Part shown: positions 1 through 4,881 of the stretch, one piece after another | Position numbering within the stretch: the first letter of the stretch is position 1 | How the letters are laid out: the number at the start of each line of letters is the position of its first letter | NCBI GenBank assembly: GCA_934376955.1 | Contig: CAKRPJ010000063.1 | Coordinates: 1-10,239 of the forward strand | Origin: CAKRPJ01 sp934376955 | GTDB taxonomy: Bacteria > Bacillota > Clostridia > Lachnospirales > Lachnospiraceae | Reading direction: 5' to 3' | DNA: 10,239 nt | Translations under genes and position numbers: made by a program | Notes under the pieces: generated by a model | The model's input: the letters and a program-made list of their open reading frames with translations, nothing else | Told to the model about the DNA's origin: nothing | The model's database searches: none

Positions 1-36
1 AGCTCCTTCTGATAAACTGCGGAGCAGTTATTCGGT
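1..36 (+). repeat. 3' end of four-way-junction repeat, copy 1 (cut by window edge)
   Basis: These 36 bases are identical to the reverse complement of 9189-9224, so this is the 3' part of the element described at 9189-9306, here on the plus strand. It contains the right arm of hairpin 2 (3-14), the complete small hairpin aactgc-gga-gcagtt (15-29) and the right half of the closing stem, attcggt (30-36). Identity stops at 37, exactly where the element ends in the other copy. The rest of this copy lies before the window. It sits upstream of the spoIIA operon and before a terminator, so it is probably in the 3' region of a gene outside the window. Confidence 0.85.
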
Positions 37-51
37 TATGAGCAAGTAGCG

Positions 52-74
52 AAGCGGATTGCGAATATCCGCTT
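52..74. other. Intergenic hairpin of unknown role
   Basis: The arms aagcggat (52-59) and atccgctt (67-74) are perfect complements around a 7-base loop. The hairpin lies between the repeat fragment and the terminator at 78-118 and has no T-run of its own. It could be part of the 3' untranslated region of the preceding gene or a separate repeat. No function can be assigned from sequence. Confidence 0.5.
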
Positions 75-77
75 GAC

Positions 78-118
78 GAGACTTTACAGAAGACAAACTG
101 TAAGGTCTCTTTTTCTTT
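78..118 (+). terminator. Intrinsic terminator just before spoIIAA
   Basis: A 12-bp stem (78-89 paired with 98-109, one G-T wobble at 83/104) encloses an 8-base loop and is followed at once by tttttcttt (110-118). This is a textbook rho-independent terminator for plus-strand transcription coming from before the window. The T-run ends only 15 bases before the spoIIAA Shine-Dalgarno, with no clear promoter in between. It must therefore either be bypassed by a promoter overlapping it or act as an attenuator of the spoIIA operon. Confidence 0.85.
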
Positions 119-133
119 ATGCAAAATCATTAT

Positions 134-140
134 AAGGAGG
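134..140 (+). promoter_or_regulatory. Ribosome binding site that sets a TTG start for spoIIAA
   Basis: The sequence aaggagg is a near-perfect Shine-Dalgarno, 8 bases before TTG at 149. It lies inside the longer reading frame opening at ATG 119, and that ATG itself follows a T-rich terminator tail with no ribosome binding site. The TTG is therefore the more credible start. Confidence 0.85.
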
Positions 141-148
141 AAGAAAAA

Positions 149-487
149 TTGGAGCCATCATTTATCTATGAAGCAAAGGAACACACCCTTATCATTCATC
201 TGCCGAGGGAATTTGATCATCATAACTGCAGGAATCTGAAATATGAGACTGATCTTTTAATGGCAGAAAACTATATTTCAGGGATCATTTTTGATTTTAC
301 ACAGACCCAGTTTATGGACAGCTCCGGGATCGGGATCCTCTTAAACCGCTATAAAGAGATACATGCCGGAGGCGGCAAGGTCTCCTTTTACGGTGCCTGT
401 CCTCAGGTGATGCGTGTGTTAAAGATCGCCGGGATACCGGCTTTGATGAAGGAGTATGACTGCAAAGAGGCAGCAATATTCGGTTAG
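149..487 (+). CDS. spoIIAA: Anti-sigma F factor antagonist SpoIIAA
   Basis: SpoIIAA is the STAS-domain anti-anti-sigma factor that binds SpoIIAB in the forespore and frees sigma-F; SpoIIAB-dependent phosphorylation inactivates it. The protein is 112 residues from the TTG start, close to the Bacillus length. The motif F-M-D-S-S-G-I-G (55-62) matches the phosphorylation site, with Ser59 aligning with Bacillus subtilis Ser58. The C-terminal part (V-M-R-V-L-K-I-A-G) fits the STAS fold. The stop codon is fused to the spoIIAB Shine-Dalgarno, so the two are probably translated together. An ATG at 119 is in frame but lacks a ribosome binding site. Identity is secure because spoIIAB and sigF follow directly. 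Confidence 0.97.
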   Translation: MEPSFIYEAKEHTLIIHLPREFDHHNCRNLKYETDLLMAENYISGIIFDFTQTQFMDSSGIGILLNRYKEIHAGGGKVSFYGACPQVMRVLKIAGIPALMKEYDCKEAAIFG

Positions 488-499
488 GAGGGGATGAAG

Positions 500-922
500 G
501 TGAAAAAGAGAGAATTTATGTCTATGAAGATGGATAGTCTTTCGGAAAATGAAGAATTTGCCAGAGTTGTTGCAGCTGTTTTTGCAAGCCGCATGGATCC
601 CACCATCGAGGAGATCGATGATATCAAGACAGCTGTGTCGGAAGCCGTGACAAATGCGGTGATCCATGGATATCAGGAAAAAGAAGGGATCATAACGTTA
701 GAAGCATCGGTGGAGGATCGGCTGCTGACGATCATCGTGCAGGATGACGGGATCGGAATGGCGGACGTGGAAAAGGCAATGGAGCCGATGTATACCTCAA
801 GACCGGGAGAACGTTCCGGCATGGGCTTTTCCTTTATGGAGGCATTTATGGATCAGGTGGAGGTGGTTTCTGCCCCGGGAAAGGGAACAACAGTGACCAT
901 GAGAAAGAAAATCGGCAGGTGA
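500..922 (+). CDS. spoIIAB: Anti-sigma F factor / serine kinase SpoIIAB
   Basis: SpoIIAB binds and inhibits sigma-F and, using ATP, phosphorylates SpoIIAA. The sequence shows a GHKL ATPase: the N-box E-A-V-T-N-A with Glu48 and Asn52 (Glu46 and Asn50 in B. subtilis), D-D-G-I-G-M (82-87) and R-S-G-M-G-F (105-110) as nucleotide-binding loops. Arg22 aligns with the sigma-F contact Arg20. Two starts are possible. ATG 494 is only 2 bases from the aggagg at 486-491, while GTG 500 has a normal 8-base gap and is preferred, giving 140 residues. The gene is tightly packed between spoIIAA and sigF, which supports a fixed stoichiometry of the switch. Confidence 0.97.
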   Translation: MKKREFMSMKMDSLSENEEFARVVAAVFASRMDPTIEEIDDIKTAVSEAVTNAVIHGYQEKEGIITLEASVEDRLLTIIVQDDGIGMADVEKAMEPMYTSRPGERSGMGFSFMEAFMDQVEVVSAPGKGTTVTMRKKIGR

Positions 923-928
923 GTGAAA

Positions 929-1654
929 ATGGCAGATACCATGGAATATATCAGGCGGGCACACCAGGGGGATAAGGAGGCCAGAGATGCACTGGTTACG
1001 GAGAACATGGGGCTGATCTGGAGCATCGTGCGAAGATTTTCCGGCCGCGGATATGAACCGGAGGATCTGTTCCAGATCGGGAGCATCGGACTCATCAAGG
1101 CGATCGATCACTTTGATCTTGGCAAGGAGGTAAAGCTATCTACCTATGCAGTTCCGATGATAACAGGAGAAATACGGAGATTTTTGCGGGATGACGGAAT
1201 GATCAAGGTGAGCCGCCCCCTTAAGGAGCTTTCAATGAAAGCGAAGACGGCAAGAGAGAAGCTTCAGTATACTTTAGGGAGAGAACCGACCATCGAGGAG
1301 GTGGCCGGAGAGATCGGAGCCAGCCGTGAGGAGGTGGCGGCATCCATCGAGGCGGGAGCTGAGGTCGAGTCAATATACAGACCGATAAACAGAGAGGATG
1401 AAGGGAATGGCTGCCTGATGGAGCAGATCCCGGTCGAAGATCCTGAAGGCGAAAGGTTGCTGGATCGGATGGTGTTAGCGGAGCTTATCAGAAGCCTTAA
1501 TGAAACGGAGCGAAAGATCATCATCGGACGTTATTTTGAAAATAAAACGCAGACAGCCATCGCAAAGGAGCTTGCCATCTCTCAGGTTCAGGTATCACGC
1601 CTTGAGAAAAAAATATTGCTGCAGCTTCGGCAGAAGCTTGTAAACGGGGAATAG
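929..1654 (+). CDS. sigF: RNA polymerase sporulation sigma factor sigma-F
   Basis: Sigma-F is the first forespore-specific sigma factor. The protein is 241 residues with the expected sigma-70 parts. Region 2 covers about 24-95, including the core-binding E-P-E-D-L-F-Q-I-G-S-I-G-L-I-K-A and the -10 contact segment S-T-Y-A-V-P-M-I-T-G-E-I-R-R-F. Region 3 is about 97-155, with R-P-L-K-E-L. Region 4 is about 186-235, with the helix-turn-helix N-K-T-Q-T-A-I-A-K-E-L-A-I-S-Q-V-Q-V-S-R. ATG 929 is preferred over GTG 923 because aggtga (917-922) is then 6 bases away; GTG 923 abuts the spoIIAB stop. Sigma-G is the close paralogue, but the position after spoIIAA-spoIIAB identifies this as sigF. Its stop codon overlaps the candidate spoVA promoter. 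Confidence 0.97.
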   Translation: MADTMEYIRRAHQGDKEARDALVTENMGLIWSIVRRFSGRGYEPEDLFQIGSIGLIKAIDHFDLGKEVKLSTYAVPMITGEIRRFLRDDGMIKVSRPLKELSMKAKTAREKLQYTLGREPTIEEVAGEIGASREEVAASIEAGAEVESIYRPINREDEGNGCLMEQIPVEDPEGERLLDRMVLAELIRSLNETERKIIIGRYFENKTQTAIAKELAISQVQVSRLEKKILLQLRQKLVNGE

Positions 1655-1677
1655 AATATAAAATTAAGCACATACTT
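1649..1677 (+). promoter_or_regulatory. Candidate sigma-G promoter for the spoVA operon
   Basis: A -35-like gaata (1649-1653) and a -10-like catactt (1671-1677) are separated by 17 bases. The established sigma-G pattern in Bacillus is GHATR, about 17-18 bases, then CATNHTA, so only the last -10 base deviates. The -35 box overlaps the sigF stop codon (1652-1654). Transcription would start near 1684, leaving a short leader before the small ORF. The spoVA operon is a known sigma-G target, which supports the call. Confidence 0.6.
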
Positions 1678-1704
1678 CTGACATAAAGCGAAAGGAATGG
1701 ATAT

Positions 1705-1872
1705 GTGCCAATGAAATCAACGCGGAAAACAGCAGGGCTGTTGAAAATGGTAATCCTCCTTCTGGCTCTTGCTTTAACAGGCTGGTATCTGCTTTTTGAA
1801 TGGGAGCAGAAAGCTTATGAGCCGGAAGGAACCCTTGTGTGGATACCGGAAGGAAAGCCGGTGGCATGGTGA
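1705..1872 (+). CDS. Small single-pass membrane protein leading the spoVA operon
   Basis: I do not recognise this protein. It is 55 residues from GTG 1705, which has aaagga (1691-1696) 8 bases upstream; from ATG 1711 it would be 53. It has a basic N-terminus (K-S-T-R-K), one hydrophobic segment at about 12-31 (leucine, alanine and valine rich), then a short tail with aromatic and acidic residues ending P-V-A-W. The predicted topology is N-in with a tail of about 24 residues outside. Its stop (1870-1872) lies inside the start of spoVAA, an overlap of 7 bases with ATG 1866 or 4 bases with GTG 1869, which points to translational coupling. It is the first ORF after the candidate sigma-G promoter. 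Alternatively it could be only a leader peptide that sets spoVAA translation. Confidence 0.6.
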   Translation: MPMKSTRKTAGLLKMVILLLALALTGWYLLFEWEQKAYEPEGTLVWIPEGKPVAW

Positions 1873-2501
1873 AGCAGGATACAGTATATTTGAAGCTTGC
1901 CCAGATCACGCAGGTATATGAGCCGACTGTCTATTTAAAGGACATTGCAAAGGTGCATTGCAAAAACAAGGTGACGGAGGCACGCGTGAAGTCGCTTCGC
2001 ATCACCACGTTCCCGGATAAGGAGCGGAGGGCCTCTTATATCGGAAGTATCATGGAGCTGCTTGCCGGTCTTGAGGAAACAGGTGCAGACATACAGGTGG
2101 ATAATTTAGGGGAAGTGGATTTTATCATTTCCTATGTACCGGGGGGAAAGGGAAATCGGATCCTCCAATGGCTGAAGACATGGTTTGTATGTGCAATTTC
2201 TTTTTTCGGAGCTGCCTTTGCCATAATGACCTTTAATAACGATGCCAGTGTAACGGAAGTGTTTGCAAATATCTGTTATCTTGTTACGGGGGAAGAAAGC
2301 TCGGGCTTTACTGCTCTTGAGATCTCCTATTCGGTGGGTCTATCGCTGGGGATCCTTATATTTTTTAATCATTTTGCTTCATGGAAGATCACCGTCGATC
2401 CGACACCTATTGAGGTGGAAATGCGGCTGTATGAGGAGAATCTGAATAAGACATTGATCCAGAATCATGGGAGAGAGGAGAAGGGGATGGATGTTTCTTA
2501 A
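1866..2501 (+). CDS. spoVAA: Stage V sporulation protein AA
   Basis: SpoVAA is part of the SpoVA complex in the spore inner membrane, needed for dipicolinic acid uptake during sporulation. The 211-residue product matches the family length of about 206. It has an N-terminal soluble domain (about 1-98, beginning V-Y-L-K-L-A), then two membrane segments at about 101-123 and 150-172, and a short hydrophilic end. The chosen start is ATG 1866, inside the end of the small upstream ORF. GTG 1869, forming a 4-base gtga overlap, is equally possible, and an upstream ATG at 1839 lacks a ribosome binding site. The gene overlaps spoVAB by 11 bases. Confidence 0.92.
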   Translation: MVKQDTVYLKLAQITQVYEPTVYLKDIAKVHCKNKVTEARVKSLRITTFPDKERRASYIGSIMELLAGLEETGADIQVDNLGEVDFIISYVPGGKGNRILQWLKTWFVCAISFFGAAFAIMTFNNDASVTEVFANICYLVTGEESSGFTALEISYSVGLSLGILIFFNHFASWKITVDPTPIEVEMRLYEENLNKTLIQNHGREEKGMDVS

Positions 2502-2913
2502 ATTAGCCATACTTGTTCTTTTGGGGGTATGTGCAGGCGGAGTGATCTCTGCCGGGATATTTGCCTTCCTTGCCATTATCGGAATATTTCCGAGACTGAT
2601 CCATTATACCGGGACAAAGAGATCGATCCTATTGTATGAGTCATTGCTGATCCTTGGCGGGACAACAGGAAATATTTTGGATCTTTATCATGTACCCATC
2701 GCCGGTACAGGCACGGCAGCTCTTATTGTGTGGGGATTGTTTTCCGGGATCTTTGTGGGGTGCCTTGTCATGTCACTGGCAGAAACCCTGAAGGCGTTTC
2801 CTGTCTTAGGGCGCAGGCTTCGCATGACCGTGGGGATCCAGTATATGATACTCGCCATTGCTGCCGGTAAGCTGGCAGGTGCTTTGCTTTACTTTAAGAT
2901 CAGACAGGGGTAA
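2491..2913 (+). CDS. spoVAB: Stage V sporulation protein AB
   Basis: SpoVAB is an integral membrane protein of the SpoVA dipicolinic acid transport complex. The product is 140 residues, the same size as in Bacillus, with about four hydrophobic stretches (5-32, 48-63, 74-98, 113-135) and glycine-rich turns such as L-G-G-T-T-G-N. The start at ATG 2491 places the coding region 11 bases inside the end of spoVAA, with the purine-rich aggagaagggg just upstream. ATG 2467 is in frame, but it would lengthen the overlap and add a charged leader. The order spoVAA-spoVAB-spoVAC confirms identity. Confidence 0.92.
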   Translation: MFLKLAILVLLGVCAGGVISAGIFAFLAIIGIFPRLIHYTGTKRSILLYESLLILGGTTGNILDLYHVPIAGTGTAALIVWGLFSGIFVGCLVMSLAETLKAFPVLGRRLRMTVGIQYMILAIAAGKLAGALLYFKIRQG

Positions 2914-2928
2914 ACAGAAAGGAGAAAA

Positions 2929-3372
2929 ATGGAGATTAATGCAAAAGAATATGAGAGCTATGTAAAACAGGTCACACCGGTTCACAGTACCTTTAAAAAC
3001 ATGCTTCGTGCATTTGTTATCGGAGGTGGGATCTGCACGACCGGCCAGATCCTCTTAAACATTTATAGAAGCCGGGGCATGGATCAGGAAACGGCGGCAG
3101 CATGGACGACCCTTACCCTGATCGCGGCCAGCGTGATCCTGACAGGGCTTGACATTTACCCAAAGCTAGTTAAATTTGCCGGAGCCGGGGCGCTGGTGCC
3201 TATCACAGGCTTTGCGAATGCCGTCGCCGCCTCCGCAATTGAATACAGGGCAGAAGGACAGGTCTTTGGCATTGGCTGTAAGATATTTACGATCGCAGGG
3301 CCGGTCATTCTCTATGGGATCTTATCAAGCTGGTTTCTGGGAGTTCTTGAATGGATATTTACTGTCTTATAG
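2929..3372 (+). CDS. spoVAC: Stage V sporulation protein AC (channel subunit)
   Basis: SpoVAC is a membrane subunit of the dipicolinic acid channel; work on the Bacillus protein indicates mechanosensitive channel behaviour. The product is 147 residues (family about 150). It has a short soluble start and hydrophobic segments at about 26-46, 57-75, 83-103 and 117-145. The family signature A-G-A-G-A-L-V-P-I-T-G-F-A-N (84-97) is plain. It shares G-G-x-I-C and A-G-A-G plus T-G-F-x-N motifs with the product of the gene at 4465, as expected for the common SpoVAC/SpoVAEb family. AAAGGAG (2918-2924) precedes the ATG by 4 bases. Confidence 0.96.
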   Translation: MEINAKEYESYVKQVTPVHSTFKNMLRAFVIGGGICTTGQILLNIYRSRGMDQETAAAWTTLTLIAASVILTGLDIYPKLVKFAGAGALVPITGFANAVAASAIEYRAEGQVFGIGCKIFTIAGPVILYGILSSWFLGVLEWIFTVL

Positions 3373-3404
3373 TCAGGTGAGAGAATACAGAAAGGATGAT
3401 GGAT

Positions 3405-4445
3405 ATGGCAAATACACAAAAAGGTCGCGCCAGTCTCCTTTATGAGGAACCGCCATTGGTGCTGGGGGCCGCCTCGATCGTTGGCGAAAAAGAAGGAAAC
3501 GGCCCCATAGGGAGCTGCTTTGATAAGATCGAGATGGATCCGCTGCTGGGAAAAAAGAACTGGGAGGAGGCAGAAAGTGAGCTATTACGCCGGACAGCTG
3601 AGCTGGCTATTGAAAAGAGCGGTATTAAAAGAGAGGAGATCCGGTATTTTTTTGGCGGTGATCTTCAGGCACAGCTTTCCGCCACATCCTTTGGATGTCA
3701 GGAGCTAAAGATCCCGATGTTTGGACTCTATGGGGCTTGTTCCACAATGGCAGAGGCAATGCAATTAGGGACGATGGCAGTTGCGGGAGGCTTTGCAGAT
3801 CATGTAATGGCAGCGGCCTCCAGCCATTTTGCCTCCGCAGAAAAGCAGTTTCGATTTCCGTTGGAATATGGGAATCAAAGGCCATATTCCGCTACATGGA
3901 CGGTGACCGGTTGCGGAGCTGTGATCCTATCAGATGGCCGCAGCCGGAAAACAGACAGGAAAGAAAAGCCGCTGGCGGTAATTTCAGGGATCACCACCGG
4001 AAGGATCATCGATATGCAATGCAGGGATGCCATGAATATGGGAGCGGCCATGGCAATGGCTGCATTGGATACGATACTGACAAATTTTAAAGATCTGGGA
4101 GTCGATGAAAAGTATTATGACCGGATCATCACAGGAGATCTCGGAAAGATAGGACGGAGGCTTTTACTGGATTATATGTATAAGGCAGGCTATGATATGG
4201 AGAGCCGGTATATGGATTGCGGGATCTGTATATTTGACGGGGAAACTCAGGATACGCATGCCGGGGGAAGCGGCTGCGGCTGCAGCGCCTCTGTCTTATG
4301 CGGATACATTCTTCCGAAGCTTCGCGACAGAGAGTGGAGGCGGGTGCTTTTTGTGCCGACAGGAGCACTGTTATCGACTGTCAGCTTTAATGAAGGAAGA
4401 AGTGTGCCGGGGATTGCCCACGCTGTTATTCTGGAGAGCAGATAA
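3405..4445 (+). CDS. spoVAD: Stage V sporulation protein AD (dipicolinic acid-binding)
   Basis: SpoVAD is the soluble, membrane-associated SpoVA protein with a thiolase-like fold that binds dipicolinic acid. The product is 346 residues from ATG 3405. The N-terminal half carries G-G-D-L-Q-A-Q (84-90) and Y-G-A-C-S-T-M (109-115), where Cys112 is at the thiolase nucleophile position. The C-terminal half has the G-G-S-G-C-G-C-S-A-S segment and the terminal F-N-E-G-R-S-V-P-G-I-A-H-A. Three in-frame ATGs exist at 3396, 3399 and 3405. Only the last is at a normal distance (8 bases) from aaagga (3391-3396). It lies between the two channel subunit genes, as in Bacillus. Confidence 0.96.
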   Translation: MANTQKGRASLLYEEPPLVLGAASIVGEKEGNGPIGSCFDKIEMDPLLGKKNWEEAESELLRRTAELAIEKSGIKREEIRYFFGGDLQAQLSATSFGCQELKIPMFGLYGACSTMAEAMQLGTMAVAGGFADHVMAAASSHFASAEKQFRFPLEYGNQRPYSATWTVTGCGAVILSDGRSRKTDRKEKPLAVISGITTGRIIDMQCRDAMNMGAAMAMAALDTILTNFKDLGVDEKYYDRIITGDLGKIGRRLLLDYMYKAGYDMESRYMDCGICIFDGETQDTHAGGSGCGCSASVLCGYILPKLRDREWRRVLFVPTGALLSTVSFNEGRSVPGIAHAVILESR

Positions 4446-4464
4446 AGAGAAAGGATGAAGAAGA

Positions 4465-4821
4465 TTGGAATATGTAAAGGCGTTTCTGATCGGCGGGAGT
4501 ATCTGTATGCTGGTCCAGCTCCTGCTGGACCGAACAAAGCTGATGCCGGGACGTGTGATGGTACTCTTAGTTACAGGTGGCACGATACTGGGCTTTCTTG
4601 GCATTTATGAGCCCTTTGCAGAGTGGGCAGGGGCAGGCGCCACCGTTTTACTTACCGGCTTTGGAAATACACTCTGGAAAGGCATGTCGCGAGCTCTCAC
4701 AGAAGACGGTCTGCTCGGTCTGTTTAAGGGAGGCTTTACCGCCTGCGCGGTCGGTGTCAGCGGCGCTCTGATCTTCGGTTATCTGGGGTCGCTGATCTTT
4801 AAGCCGAAAACGAAGAAATAA
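4465..4821 (+). CDS. spoVAE: Stage V sporulation protein AE (SpoVAEb-type channel subunit)
   Basis: This is a membrane protein of the SpoVA channel, corresponding to SpoVAEb of Bacillus and homologous to SpoVAC. The product is 118 residues with hydrophobic segments at about 5-22, 31-48, 56-72 and 86-111 and a basic end. G-G-S-I-C (10-14) and A-G-A-G (55-58) followed by L-T-G-F-G-N (63-68) match the SpoVAC motifs. The start is TTG 4465: the upstream ATG at 4455 is out of frame and aaagga lies at 4450-4455. It is the last gene of the operon; no spoVAEa or spoVAF follows, only a terminator. Confidence 0.94.
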   Translation: MEYVKAFLIGGSICMLVQLLLDRTKLMPGRVMVLLVTGGTILGFLGIYEPFAEWAGAGATVLLTGFGNTLWKGMSRALTEDGLLGLFKGGFTACAVGVSGALIFGYLGSLIFKPKTKK

Positions 4822-4830
4822 GCAATAATA

Positions 4831-4865
4831 AAGGCTGCTGCAAAATCAGAATTTGCAGCAGCCTT
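4831..4865. terminator. Bidirectional hairpin between spoVAE and the PBP gene
   Basis: A perfect 14-bp stem (4831-4844 with 4852-4865) has a 7-base loop and lies between convergent genes, 9 bases after the spoVAE stop and 16 bases before the PBP stop. Outside each arm the strand is only moderately T-rich (minus strand reads ttattattg; plus strand aaacttt). It is a likely two-way terminator, better supported by stem strength and position than by its T-tracts. Confidence 0.8.
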
Positions 4866-4881
4866 AAACTTTACCTTATTT

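Noticed and set aside
39..68. A sigma-H promoter for spoIIA (weak -35 at 39-47, GAATAT at 63-68)
   Set aside because: The -10 core fits and the spacing is right, but the -35 has several mismatches and transcripts would start at the terminator stem, so it is kept only as a possibility in the findings and not listed as a feature.
478..486. attcggtta near the end of spoIIAA, resembling the element's closing stem
   Set aside because: It lies in conserved coding sequence (Ile-Phe-Gly-stop) with no neighbouring hairpins; a similar tattcggt occurs in spoVAA. Treated as chance.
1697..1714. A five-codon ORF before the small membrane-protein ORF as a regulatory leader peptide
   Set aside because: It uses the same ribosome binding site as the GTG start at 1705, and nothing in the short peptide or in surrounding structure suggests attenuation.
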